From: Cryobacterium luteum
Lineage (GTDB): Bacteria; Actinomycetota; Actinomycetes; Actinomycetales; Microbacteriaceae
Reading direction: 5' to 3'
Length of the DNA: 64,000 nucleotides
NCBI RefSeq assembly: GCF_900110125.1
Contig: NZ_FOCN01000004.1
Span: forward strand, 62,001-126,000
The position numbers and the translations under genes were made by a program. Below, one piece after another: positions 18,371 to 27,174 of the stretch. Each line of letters starts with the position of its first letter. Position 1 is the stretch's first letter. The notes under the pieces are model-generated. The model was given only the letters and a program-made list of their open reading frames with translations, had not been told where the DNA came from and searched no databases.

Positions 18371-20158
18371 ATGACCGACCAGGTGACGACCACATTCTCC
18401 GGCCCGGTGCTGAAGGTGCGCGACCTGACCGTGCACTTCGGCGTGGACAACGTGTGGGTGCCGGCCGCCCTCAAGTTGAACTATTCGATCGAACGGGGCA
18501 AGGTACTCGCCATCGTCGGCGAGTCCGGTTCGGGCAAGAGCGCGAGCTCCATGGCCATTCTTGATCTTCTTCCCGAGAACAGCCGCATTTCGGGCAGCGT
18601 CAAGCTCAGCGGCCGGGAACTGATGGGGCTGAAGCCGGCGCAGATGCACAAGGTGCGCGGCGGCCAGATCGCTATGATCTTCCAGGAGCCGATGACCGCC
18701 CTTAATCCCGTCTACACGATCGGCTTCCAGATCATCGAAACCCTGCGCGCGCATTTCGGCATGTCGCCCTCAGAGGCCAAGGCGCGGGCACTGGAGCTGC
18801 TCGACATGGTCGAGCTGCCCGATCCGCTCAAAGCTTTCAATTCCTACCCGCATCAGTTGAGCGGCGGGCAGCGCCAGCGGGCCATGATCGCGCAGTCCAT
18901 CTCCTGCGATCCGCAGCTGCTCATCGCCGACGAACCGACGACCGCCCTCGACGTGACCGTGCAGGCCGAGATCCTTGACTTGCTTCGGAGCCTGCGCGAC
19001 CGGCTCGACAGCGCCATCCTCTTGATCACCCACGACATGGGCGTGGTCGCCGACCTCGCCGATGACATCGCCGTGATGCGTCGCGGTGTCATTGTGGAAC
19101 GTGGCACGGTCGACCAAATCTTCAACGAACCCACCCACCCGTACACGATCGCGCTGCTGCAGGCCGTTCCGCACCTCGGGCAGCGCGGTGACGAAGCCAT
19201 CGATATGACGGCGGCGCTCGCCATCGGCACCGACATTGTCGTCGACGCCGTACTCGCCGCGCGCATCGAGGTCAACGAGCGGCTGGCCAACGAGGCGGCC
19301 AGCGAGGCGCGACGGGACAAACGTGAAGTGGTCGTCAAGTTCGACGATGTCGTCATCGAATACCCCAAGCACGGTCGCGTCGCGGCCTTTCGCGCCGTCG
19401 ACAAGGTCAACCTGTTCGTGCGGCAAGGAGAGGTTCTCGGCCTCGTGGGGGAGTCGGGCTCCGGCAAAACCACCCTCGGTCGCGCGGCCATCGCCCTATT
19501 GCCGATCACCGAGGGCTCGCTGCACGTGGCCGGCCAGGACATCTCCAAGGCCAGCCGGGACGAGATTCACCGGCTGCACAAGAGCGTCGGCATCGTCTTT
19601 CAAGACCCGTCGTCGTCGCTCAACCCCCGGATGCCCATCGGCGACAGTATCGGAGAACCCCTCAAGCTGGCGAAGGGGTTGAAGGGGGCCGGGCTCAGCG
19701 CCGAGGTGGAACGGCTGCTCGACAGCGTCGAACTACCGCGCGCCTATCGCAGCCGTTTTCCGCACGAACTGTCTGGCGGGCAGAAGCAGCGGGTGGGTAT
19801 AGCCCGTGCGCTCTCACTCGAACCGAAGGTGCTCATTGCCGATGAGCCGACCAGCGCCCTCGACGTGTCGGTGCAGGCCCGAGTGCTGCAGCTGATCCAG
19901 TCGCTGCAGCAGCAGATGAACTTCGCCTGCCTGTTCATCACCCATGACCTCGCCGTCATCGACGTGCTCGCCGATCGCATCGCCGTTATGCACCACGGGC
20001 GCATCGTGGAAACCGGCACCCGCGATGAGATCCTGCGCTACCCGAAAGACCCCTATACCCAGCGCCTGCTCGCTGCGGTACCGATCCCCGACCCGACCGA
20101 ACAGCGAGCCCGCCGCGAGCTGCGCCGCGAATTGCTGGCTTCCGGCATCAACGACTAG
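18371..20158 (+). CDS. Peptide ABC transporter fused double ATPase (DppD-DppF type), locus 2
   Basis: The 595-aa protein has two nucleotide-binding domains: Walker A GESGSGKS at residues 50-57, signature SGGQRQR and Walker B LLIADEPTTALD in half one; GESGSGKT, SGGQKQR and VLIADEPTSALD in half two. Oligopeptide-type extensions (EPTHPYTIALLQAVP, YPKDPYTQRLLAAVP) end each half. It completes the second importer although it is separated from its permeases by the antisense PH gene, so it may have its own promoter in 18312-18370 or depend on read-through. AGCAGGACCTC before ATG 18371 offers a weak ribosome site. Confidence 0.93.
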   Translation: MTDQVTTTFSGPVLKVRDLTVHFGVDNVWVPAALKLNYSIERGKVLAIVGESGSGKSASSMAILDLLPENSRISGSVKLSGRELMGLKPAQMHKVRGGQIAMIFQEPMTALNPVYTIGFQIIETLRAHFGMSPSEAKARALELLDMVELPDPLKAFNSYPHQLSGGQRQRAMIAQSISCDPQLLIADEPTTALDVTVQAEILDLLRSLRDRLDSAILLITHDMGVVADLADDIAVMRRGVIVERGTVDQIFNEPTHPYTIALLQAVPHLGQRGDEAIDMTAALAIGTDIVVDAVLAARIEVNERLANEAASEARRDKREVVVKFDDVVIEYPKHGRVAAFRAVDKVNLFVRQGEVLGLVGESGSGKTTLGRAAIALLPITEGSLHVAGQDISKASRDEIHRLHKSVGIVFQDPSSSLNPRMPIGDSIGEPLKLAKGLKGAGLSAEVERLLDSVELPRAYRSRFPHELSGGQKQRVGIARALSLEPKVLIADEPTSALDVSVQARVLQLIQSLQQQMNFACLFITHDLAVIDVLADRIAVMHHGRIVETGTRDEILRYPKDPYTQRLLAAVPIPDPTEQRARRELRRELLASGIND

Positions 20159-20209
20159 CCGCGTGAGCCCCACCAGTCGGGTTCAGATAATACGGTAGGA
20201 TAGTACTTT

Positions 20210-20226
20210 GGGTCACATTATGACCC
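20210..20226. promoter_or_regulatory. Inverted repeat in the typA leader
   Basis: GGGTCA-N5-TGACCC (20210-20215 and 20221-20226) lies 66 bases before typA and just after an AT-rich stretch with TAGGAT at 20196-20201 that could be a -10. It could be an operator or a small hairpin in the 5' leader. No regulator can be named. Confidence 0.35.
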
Positions 20227-20291
20227 CTGGTATCCATTCTTCGTCGCGCGCGAGACTCTGCGGCACTCATTCTTCGTAAGGATCTATTTTT

Positions 20292-22202
20292 ATGGCGATT
20301 GCTACACGCAATAACCTCCGAAATGTTGCAATCGTTGCTCACGTTGACCACGGTAAGACGACCCTGGTCGACGCGATGCTCAAGCAGACCGACTCCTTCG
20401 CTGACCACTCACACGTTGAAGAGCGCGCGATGGACTCGAACGAACTCGAGCGCGAAAAGGGCATCACGATTCTCGCCAAGAACACGGCAGTTTCGTACAA
20501 GGGCATCCACGCCACCGACGGTCCCATCACCATCAATGTGATCGACACCCCTGGCCACGCTGACTTCGGTGGCGAGGTCGAGCGCGGCCTGTCCATGGTC
20601 GATGGCGTCGTTCTCCTCGTGGACGCTTCCGAGGGACCGTTGCCGCAGACCCGTTTCGTGCTGCGCAAGGCGCTCGAAGCCAAGCTCCCCGTCATCCTGC
20701 TGGTCAACAAGACGGACCGTCCCGACGCGCGCATCGATGAGGTTGTGGCCGAAAGCCAGGACCTCCTCATCGGCCTCGCGAGCGACATGGCCGACGACTT
20801 TCCCGACCTCGACCTCGACGCCGTTCTCGACGTGCCCGTCGTCTACGCGTCCGGTCGTAACGGTGCCGCCAGCTGGAACAAGCCCGAAGACGGCACCCTG
20901 CCCGACAACGACGACCTCGAACCGCTGTTCGACGCGATCCTCAAGCACATCCCGGCTCCGACCTACGATGACACGCACCCGCTCCAGGCGCACGTCACCA
21001 ACCTCGACGCCTCGCCGTTCCTCGGCCGCCTCGCACTGCTGCGTATCTTCCAGGGCACCATCAAGAAGGGCCAGACCGTGGCCTGGGTGCAGCAGGACGG
21101 CACCGTCAGCAACGTGAAGATCACCGAGCTGCTCATCACCAAGGCGCTCGACCGCTACCCGACCGACAGCGCCGGCCCCGGCGACATCGTTGCCGTCGCC
21201 GGTATCGAGAACATCACCATTGGTGAGACCCTCGCCGACCCCGACGACGTGCGCCCGTTGCCGACCATCACGGTTGACGACCCGGCCATCTCGATGACCA
21301 TCGGCACCAACACCTCGCCGCTCATGGGCAAGGTCAAGGGCCACAAGCTCACCGCCCGCATGGTCAAGGACCGCCTCGACCGCGAGCTCGTCGGTAACGT
21401 CTCGCTCAAGGTCGTCGACATCGGACGCCCGGACGCCTGGGAGGTGCAGGGTCGTGGAGAACTGGCCCTCGCCATCCTGGTCGAGCAGATGCGTCGTGAA
21501 GGCTTCGAACTCACCGTCGGCAAGCCGCAGGTTGTTGTGAAGCGCGTCGACGGCAAGATCCACGAGCCCTACGAGCACCTCACCATTGATGCGCCCGAAG
21601 AATACCTCGGCGCCATCACGCAGCTGCTTGCCGCGCGCAAGGGCCGCATGGAGAACATGGCCAACCACGGCACGGGCTGGGTTCGCATGGAATTCATCGT
21701 TCCCTCGCGCGGCCTGATCGGTTTCCGTACGCAGTTCCTCACGGACACGCGTGGTACCGGCATCGCCAACGCGATCCTGCACGGCTACGAGCCCTGGGCC
21801 GGCACGATCAACACCCGTACGAACGGTTCCATCGTGGCCGACCGCTCTGGTGCGGTCACCCCGTTCGCGATCATCAACCTGCAGGAGCGCATGTCGTTCT
21901 TCGTGCAGCCGACCAGCGAGGTCTACGAAGGCATGGTCATCGGCGAGAACTCGCGCGCCGACGACATGGACGTGAACATCACCAAGGAAAAGAAACTGAC
22001 CAACATGCGTCAGTCCAGCTCCGACACGTTCGAGTCGATGACGCCGCCCAAGCAGCTCTCGCTCGAGCAATGCCTCGAATTCGCTCGCGAAGACGAGTGC
22101 GTCGAGGTCACCCCGGCCGCCGTGCGTATCCGCAAGGTGGAGCTGACGGCATCCGCTCGCTCACGTCAGGTGTCGCGCGTCAAGAAGATGGACGCGAACT
22201 AA
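20292..22202 (+). CDS. typA: Ribosome-associated translational GTPase TypA/BipA
   Basis: TypA is an EF-G-like GTPase that binds 70S ribosomes and affects ribosome assembly and stress adaptation. The 636-aa product is full length. G1 AHVDHGKTT is at residues 16-24, the switch-II motif is DTPGHADFGGEVER, and G4 is NKTD; domains II, III, V and the TypA-specific C-terminal part (SRGLIGFRTQFLTDTRGTG, RSSSDTFESMTPP-like region) follow. AAGGA at 20277 gives the ribosome site. It is monocistronic with a strong bidirectional terminator shared with efeB. Confidence 0.96.
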   Translation: MAIATRNNLRNVAIVAHVDHGKTTLVDAMLKQTDSFADHSHVEERAMDSNELEREKGITILAKNTAVSYKGIHATDGPITINVIDTPGHADFGGEVERGLSMVDGVVLLVDASEGPLPQTRFVLRKALEAKLPVILLVNKTDRPDARIDEVVAESQDLLIGLASDMADDFPDLDLDAVLDVPVVYASGRNGAASWNKPEDGTLPDNDDLEPLFDAILKHIPAPTYDDTHPLQAHVTNLDASPFLGRLALLRIFQGTIKKGQTVAWVQQDGTVSNVKITELLITKALDRYPTDSAGPGDIVAVAGIENITIGETLADPDDVRPLPTITVDDPAISMTIGTNTSPLMGKVKGHKLTARMVKDRLDRELVGNVSLKVVDIGRPDAWEVQGRGELALAILVEQMRREGFELTVGKPQVVVKRVDGKIHEPYEHLTIDAPEEYLGAITQLLAARKGRMENMANHGTGWVRMEFIVPSRGLIGFRTQFLTDTRGTGIANAILHGYEPWAGTINTRTNGSIVADRSGAVTPFAIINLQERMSFFVQPTSEVYEGMVIGENSRADDMDVNITKEKKLTNMRQSSSDTFESMTPPKQLSLEQCLEFAREDECVEVTPAAVRIRKVELTASARSRQVSRVKKMDAN

Positions 22203-22216
22203 CTCGCAGCTCTCCT

Positions 22217-22258
22217 ACGTGAAAACCCCCGCAGCCAAGGCTTCGGGGGTTTTCACGT
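22217..22258. terminator. Bidirectional terminator between typA and efeB
   Basis: ACGTGAAAACCCCCG (22217-22231) pairs perfectly over 15 bp with 22244-22258. The A-run and T-run inside the arms make it work in either direction, which suits the convergent genes on each side. Confidence 0.88.
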
Positions 22259-22280
22259 TAACCCGACAAGCGGATGCCGG

Positions 22281-23606
22281 TCAGGCGAAGAGGGCCGCGC
22301 CCACGTAGCCTCCGTCCGGCGTGCCGGCGGGAACGGCGAACAGGGCACTGCCGACGTGACGAATATACTCGTTGAGCGCATCGTGCTTGGCGAGGTTCAG
22401 CTGCACCGTCGTGAACTGGGTCGGTGACCGCTGAAAACTGATGAAGAACAGTCCGGCCTCCAGACGCCCCAGGTCGTCGTTGCCGTCCACGAAGTTGTAG
22501 CCGCGGCGCAGCATTTTGGTGCCGTGGTTTTGGGTCGGATGCGCGAGCCGCATGTGCGCTGCGGCTCCGATGAGCGGCTGGTCCTCCCGGCCTGCCAGCG
22601 CGAAGTCGGGTTCGCTGAACTCGGTACCGCCGGACAGCGGCGCGCCGACCCCCTTGGTGCGGCCGAACACCGCCTCCTGCTCGCGCAGAATTGAGCGGTC
22701 CCAGGTCTCGATGGTCATGCGAATGCGCCGCGCCACGAGGTAGGAGCCGCCGGCCAGCCAGGCCGGTCCGTCGGCCGCTGACACCCAGACCTGGTCGGTG
22801 ACGACGTCGGGTTCCTCAGCCTTGATGTTGGCCGTGCCGTCCTTGAACCCGAAGAGGTTGCGCGGGGTGGCTTGGGAGGTCGACGTCGACGAGGTGCGCC
22901 CGAACCCCAGCTGGGACCAGCGCAGGGCCGCCCGCCCGAACGCGATGCGCGACAGATTGCGAATGGCGTGCACAGCCACCTGCGGGTCATTCGAGCAGGC
23001 CTGGATACAGAGGTCACCGTCGCTGCGCCCGTCATCGAGGTCGTCGCGCGGAAAATGCGGCAGCGGCGTCAGATCGGCCGGCCGACGGCCGACGATGCCA
23101 AAGCGGTCGACGCCATCCGCTGTTTCGAACAGGGTAGGACCGAAGCCGAACGTGATCGTGAGACCGGCTGGCGGCAGACCCTGCGCCTCGCCGGTGTCTT
23201 GCGGGGGAGCGTCGTAGGGGCCGCTGACGGCGCCGTACTCACCCACGTCCCGGCCGGCGCTCATCGCGGCAGCGGCGATGGTCCAGTCCTGCAGCAACTC
23301 GATCAGTTCGGCCCGCGTCACACCGGCCGAGACGTCGAACGCAGCGAAGTGCAGGCGGTCCTGCGCCGGCGTGACGATGCCGGCCTGGTGGCTGCCGTAG
23401 AACGGGTACACCATCGAAGCGGATGCCGCGCCCGCACCCGACCCCGACCCCAGTGTCGTCGTCGCCGCCAGCGCGACCCGATCCCCGGCTACTCCCAGCC
23501 CGATACCGGCGACGCTGGCCCCGGCGAGGCCAAGCAGCCCACGTCGGGACAGTCCTCGCCCCGGACTGGCCGGGTCGGTGGACGCGGTGCGCTTGGCGCG
23601 GGTCAC
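22281..23606 (-). CDS. efeB: EfeB, Tat-exported DyP-type haem peroxidase/deferrochelatase
   Basis: The 441-aa protein starts with a twin-arginine signal (LSRRGLLGLAGASVAGIGLG) for export in folded form. The DyP motif GFKDGTANIK holds the catalytic aspartate and the NHGTKMLRRGYNFVDG region is conserved in the family. In EfeUOB systems EfeB oxidises ferrous iron or handles haem iron for the permease. The GTG start overlaps the efeO stop by 4 bases (23603-23606), so the three efe genes form one minus-strand operon efeU-efeO-efeB. Confidence 0.93.
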   Translation of the reverse strand: MTRAKRTASTDPASPGRGLSRRGLLGLAGASVAGIGLGVAGDRVALAATTTLGSGSGAGAASASMVYPFYGSHQAGIVTPAQDRLHFAAFDVSAGVTRAELIELLQDWTIAAAAMSAGRDVGEYGAVSGPYDAPPQDTGEAQGLPPAGLTITFGFGPTLFETADGVDRFGIVGRRPADLTPLPHFPRDDLDDGRSDGDLCIQACSNDPQVAVHAIRNLSRIAFGRAALRWSQLGFGRTSSTSTSQATPRNLFGFKDGTANIKAEEPDVVTDQVWVSAADGPAWLAGGSYLVARRIRMTIETWDRSILREQEAVFGRTKGVGAPLSGGTEFSEPDFALAGREDQPLIGAAAHMRLAHPTQNHGTKMLRRGYNFVDGNDDLGRLEAGLFFISFQRSPTQFTTVQLNLAKHDALNEYIRHVGSALFAVPAGTPDGGYVGAALFA

Positions 23607-24772
23607 AAGACGAGCGCGGCGGTGAGCCGGTTCAGCGGCTCGCCGAGCGCGTTGACCTGGTCGGCGAGGGCGCGAATCTCCGCCGGCGTGAGATCGGTAT
23701 AGAGGGTGAAACCGTCGCCGATGCGCTCGGCGTCAAGCAGGGTCTGCAGGGCGGCGAACTCGGTGTCGAGCGAGGCGGCCAGGTCGGGGTCCTCCTCCAG
23801 CAGAATGTCGCGCACCCCGGCGTAAAGCACCTTGGCGCCGTCGATGTTGGCCTGGAAATCCCAGAGGTCGGTGTGCGACCACGCTTCTTCTTCGCCGGTG
23901 ACCTTGCCTGTGGCGACCTCGTCGAGCAGGCCGATGGCGCCGTTGGTCTGCTGCGACAGCGTGAAGCTGAGTTCCTGCACGTTCGCGTCGAGGGTCGCGG
24001 TGTCGGTGACGAGCTGCTCGGTCAGTGCCGCTCGCTTCTCGGCGCTGTACGGCTCGAATTCGCCTTCGGCGTCGTTCGGCCAGAGGTCCTTCTCGATCGC
24101 GTGCCAGCCGGTCCAGTCCTGGCCTTCTTCGAGGTCGGCCTCGCGCAGGTCGAGCTTCGGGTCGAGATCACCGAACGATTCGGCGACCGTCTCGACCCGC
24201 TCCCAGTGCATGCGAGTAGGGGCGTACAGCGCGCGGGCCGTCTCGTCATCGCCAGCCAGGTAGGCCGTCGCGAAGGCATCCGTTCCGGTGACGAGCTGGC
24301 TGATCTGGTCCTTGACGTAGGACGTATAGTTCTCGTTGGCGGTGTCCACCTGGGCGTCGAGGTCAGTGTTGACCACCGTGCCGGACGCGGACGGCGTGAC
24401 GGTGAACGCCGCTTTGCCGATTCCGTCGCCGGTCATGCCCGGCTTGCACGCGGTGAAATAGCTGCCCTCGGCCAGTTGCACGACGAGGTCCCGGGTGAGT
24501 CCGGGGCCGATATTCTCCGCTTCGCCGACGATACGCAGCCCGTCGTCACCGAGCAGGTAGAACTCCGTGACCTGGTCACCGGTATTGGTGATACTGAAGC
24601 TGGCGGCACCGGCGGGCGTCTCGGTGGCCGAGACGGTGCATCCGTCTGCGCTGCTCTCCACCGTCAGCGCCACGCTCTCACCGGTCGGGTTGTTGGCGAC
24701 ACAACCACTCAGTAAGCCAACACCGAGCAGGCTGACGCCGAGCAGGCGGGCAGAACGAATAACACGAGGCAT
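23603..24772 (-). CDS. efeO: EfeO, iron-binding lipoprotein (cupredoxin plus M75 domains)
   Basis: The 389-aa lipoprotein (lipobox LLSGC) delivers iron to the EfeU permease outside the membrane. The N-terminal 130 residues form the EfeO cupredoxin-like domain (FSITNTGDQVTEFYLL, EGSYFTACKPGMTG with a Cys). The C-terminal M75 imelysin-like domain carries the metal motif HWERVE (HxxE) and the GWHAIEKDLWP block. AAAGGA 6 bases before ATG 24772 is a good ribosome site. It is 29 bases downstream of efeU. Confidence 0.93.
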   Translation of the reverse strand: MPRVIRSARLLGVSLLGVGLLSGCVANNPTGESVALTVESSADGCTVSATETPAGAASFSITNTGDQVTEFYLLGDDGLRIVGEAENIGPGLTRDLVVQLAEGSYFTACKPGMTGDGIGKAAFTVTPSASGTVVNTDLDAQVDTANENYTSYVKDQISQLVTGTDAFATAYLAGDDETARALYAPTRMHWERVETVAESFGDLDPKLDLREADLEEGQDWTGWHAIEKDLWPNDAEGEFEPYSAEKRAALTEQLVTDTATLDANVQELSFTLSQQTNGAIGLLDEVATGKVTGEEEAWSHTDLWDFQANIDGAKVLYAGVRDILLEEDPDLAASLDTEFAALQTLLDAERIGDGFTLYTDLTPAEIRALADQVNALGEPLNRLTAALVL

Positions 24773-24801
24773 GAAGATCCTTTGACTGGGAAACGTGCGA
24801 G

Positions 24802-25671
24802 CTAGTGCGCGGCGAGGGGCGCTGACGCCGACGCCTGTGGTGTGTGTGTGGCTGGCCGGGTGCTCGTGCGCCCGTGGCGACTCTTGGTGATGAAGAGCGT
24901 CAGGGTGGGCACCGCGTAGGCCAGCCAGGCGAACATCTCCAGCCAGGTTGTGGCGGGGGAGAAGTTGAGGGTGCCCTTGAGCAGGGTGCCGTACCAGCTG
25001 TCCGGCGGCACGGCGGCGCTCACGTTGAAGGCGAGGGCGTGAAGGCCGGGCAGGATGCCGGCCTCCTGCAGGTCGTGCACACCGTAGGAAAGCACGCCGG
25101 CGGCCACGATGATGAGGATGGCGCCGGTGTAGGTGAAGAATTTGCCGAGGTTGATCTTGAGCATGCCGGCGTAAATGAGTGCGCCGAGGCCGATTGCCGT
25201 CGCGATGCCGAGGGCTGCACCGAGCAGTGGCATGGTCGTCGCGCCGGTGGCCTGCACGGCGGCCCAGAGGAACAGGGCGGTTTCGATTCCCTCACGGCCG
25301 ACCGCGAGAAAGGCGACGAGCACGAGGCCGAGGCCGCTGCCGACGAGGTGCTTGTCGATGTTGCCGTGCAGGTGACCCTTGAGGTCGCGGGCGGTGCGCA
25401 GCATCCAGAACACCATCCAGGTCACCAGGCCGGTCGCGACGATCGACAGTACGCCCCCGATGGTCTCCTGCGCTGTGAAGGACAGCCCATAGGTGCCGTA
25501 GGTGAGCAGGGCGCCGATGCCGAGGGCGAGAAGTACGGCCAGGCCGACGCCGAGCCAGATGCGCGCGAGCAAATCACGTCGGTCGATCTTCACGACGTAG
25601 GCGATGAGGATCGTCACGATCAGGGCAGCCTCAAGGCCTTCGCGCAGGCCGATCAGGTAGTTTGCGAGCAC
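24802..25671 (-). CDS. efeU: EfeU, high-affinity iron permease (FTR1 family)
   Basis: This 289-aa membrane protein with seven helices carries both FTR1 iron-coordination motifs: REGLE at residues 10-14 in helix 1 and REGIE at 126-130 in helix 4. It imports ferric iron produced with EfeO and EfeB. The start is GTG 25671 behind GAGGA. A DtxR/IdeR-type operator lies 30 bases upstream, so the operon should be repressed in iron-replete cells. Confidence 0.95.
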   Translation of the reverse strand: MLANYLIGLREGLEAALIVTILIAYVVKIDRRDLLARIWLGVGLAVLLALGIGALLTYGTYGLSFTAQETIGGVLSIVATGLVTWMVFWMLRTARDLKGHLHGNIDKHLVGSGLGLVLVAFLAVGREGIETALFLWAAVQATGATTMPLLGAALGIATAIGLGALIYAGMLKINLGKFFTYTGAILIIVAAGVLSYGVHDLQEAGILPGLHALAFNVSAAVPPDSWYGTLLKGTLNFSPATTWLEMFAWLAYAVPTLTLFITKSRHGRTSTRPATHTPQASASAPLAAH

Positions 25672-25700
25672 GGTGGTTCCTCATCAGGTTCGGGCAAAAA

Positions 25701-25719
25701 TTTGGTAAGGCTAACCTTA
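25701..25719. promoter_or_regulatory. DtxR/IdeR-type iron box upstream of efeUOB
   Basis: The 19-base site 25701-25719 matches the DtxR/IdeR consensus (TTAGGTTAGSCTAACCTAA) at 16 of 19 positions by eye. The inner part, GGTAAGG-CTAA-CCTTACC (25704-25721), is a perfect palindrome. It sits where an efeU promoter would lie, so iron-dependent repression is expected. Confidence 0.85.
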
Positions 25720-25825
25720 CCTGAGCCGACTCTAGCCCCAATGCCACGATGGTGTCTAGTTATGATGTCAGTTGGGCCGAGAGATCACCCAGTACGACAA
25801 CTGAGCAGAAACGGTGCGTCAGCCC

Positions 25826-26782
25826 ATGGTCATGTCCGGCAGCGGCGAGCGAATCCTGTTTGTGCACGCCCGTCCCGGTGACGAAGCGGCGCTCACCGGC
25901 GGTACCATCGCCCGGCTGCGCGCCGATGGGGCGCGGGTCGTCGTGCTCTATGCCGCAGACGTCGACGAAGCGGATGCCGCCGCAGCCTCCGCGGCGTTGG
26001 TCGATCTGGGTGCGCGCAGCTGGTACCGCCTGGCACCGGGCACCCCGGCTGAAATCACCACGGCCGTCGACGCGGCCATCGAGCACCTGGACGCGACCGC
26101 CGTTGTCGTCGGCGCCGTGGATGACGATCTGCGAGGCTCCGTGACGGCCGCAGCGCACGAGGTCGGCCTGCCTGTTTTCCTGGCTCGCACGGTGCGTCAG
26201 GCGCCCGGTCAGCGCTTGGTGGCAATCGATATCGGCGATCACCTCGCGCCCAAGCTGCGCGCGCTCGGGCGTTTTCCCGCGCGCTGGAGCCTGAACGAAC
26301 GCACCCGCACCCTCGCCGACGGCAGCACCGCCCTGATCACCGACACCGAAACGTATCAGCGAGCGGATGCCCCGCGCCCGGCCCTCCCGCCGCCGGCCGC
26401 GCCCGCCCGCCCCACGCTCACGAACCGATCGCTGGTTGGTCTCGGGGGGCTGCTGCTGGGCATCTTCTTCGGTGTGCTGGGCACCATCGCGCACCAGGCC
26501 ACCCTGACTCTGTTCGGAGTAGCGCTGCCGATCGGCCTGACCATCGCGTTTATCGGGATCGGTGCGCTGTTGCTCGGACTGCGCCTCGTGGTGCGGGACC
26601 GGTTCGTGGTGGGCTTGGCTGCCGCCGGGTTGCTCCTGACCATTTTCGTGCTGTCGCTGCGGGGCTCGGGCGGGTCGGTACTCGTGCCGGCCGGCCTGCC
26701 AGGAACCCTGTGGACTGTCGTGCCGGCGCTCATCGCGGCGTTCGTGCTGGCCTGGCCGAAGCTGCCGCCGCGCGGCCGATAA
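25826..26782 (+). CDS. MshB/PIG-L-like protein with lost metal site, fused to a four-helix membrane domain
   Basis: The first 180 residues match the PIG-L deacetylase fold of MshB (ILFVHARPGDEAALTGGTIARLRADGARVVVLYAADVDE). The catalytic HAHPDDE motif reads HARPGDE (residues 14-20): the first zinc His is Arg and the general-base Asp is Gly. The later HPDH zinc motif is also absent (VDDDLRGSV). About four transmembrane helices follow from residue 200. In mycobacteria mshB lies between typA and the ferredoxin gene with a small membrane protein next to it, so this looks like a fused, degenerate counterpart. Deacetylase activity is unlikely. The start is uncertain between GTG 25814, ATG 25826 and ATG 25832. 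Confidence 0.7.
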   Translation: MVMSGSGERILFVHARPGDEAALTGGTIARLRADGARVVVLYAADVDEADAAAASAALVDLGARSWYRLAPGTPAEITTAVDAAIEHLDATAVVVGAVDDDLRGSVTAAAHEVGLPVFLARTVRQAPGQRLVAIDIGDHLAPKLRALGRFPARWSLNERTRTLADGSTALITDTETYQRADAPRPALPPPAAPARPTLTNRSLVGLGGLLLGIFFGVLGTIAHQATLTLFGVALPIGLTIAFIGIGALLLGLRLVVRDRFVVGLAAAGLLLTIFVLSLRGSGGSVLVPAGLPGTLWTVVPALIAAFVLAWPKLPPRGR

Positions 26783-26841
26783 GGGGTCACGACCGGGGGG
26801 CGTAGAATCAGGAGTCCGCTCTCGAAGGGAATCCCCAGCCT

Positions 26842-27165
26842 GTGACGTATGTGATCGCTCTGCCCTGCGTTGATGTGAAAGATCGTGCCTGCATCGACGA
26901 ATGCCCGGTGGACTGCATTTATGAGGGCGAACGCTCCCTCTATATCCACCCGGACGAGTGCGTCGACTGCGGAGCCTGCGAACCGGTTTGCCCGGTCGAG
27001 GCCATCTACTACGAAGATGACCTGCCCGAACAGTGGGCCGACTACTACAAAGCCAACGTCGAATTCTTCGACGACCTCGGCTCCCCGGGCGGCGCGGCCA
27101 AGATCGGCGTACTCGCCAAGGACCACCCCGTCATCTCCGCACTGCCGCCGCAGGCTGCGCACTAA
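26842..27165 (+). CDS. fdxA: Ferredoxin, 7Fe-8S type (FdxA/FdxC-like)
   Basis: The 107-aa electron carrier has the two cluster motifs of actinobacterial 7Fe-8S ferredoxins: C8-x7-C16-x3-CP in the first half ([17 protein letters not shown]) and [14 protein letters not shown] for the [4Fe-4S] cluster. Length and the C-terminal tail [18 protein letters not shown] are typical. The start is GTG 26842. TAGAAT about 35 bases upstream (26806-26811) may be its -10. It is followed after 9 bases by dapC, an arrangement conserved in actinobacteria (fdxC-dapC in M. tuberculosis, from memory). Confidence 0.93.
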   Translation: MTYVIALPCVDVKDRACIDECPVDCIYEGERSLYIHPDECVDCGACEPVCPVEAIYYEDDLPEQWADYYKANVEFFDDLGSPGGAAKIGVLAKDHPVISALPPQAAH

Positions 27166-27174
27166 GCAAATTTC

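Noticed and set aside
17679..18374. Plus-strand frame running opposite the PH-domain gene
   Set aside because: It has no start signal or domain, and the minus strand gives a coherent membrane plus PH protein.
20409..22070. A 553-codon open frame on the minus strand opposite typA
   Set aside because: It is the antisense shadow of typA in GC-rich DNA; the composition is odd (Val, Asp, Arg, His excess) and typA is unmistakable.
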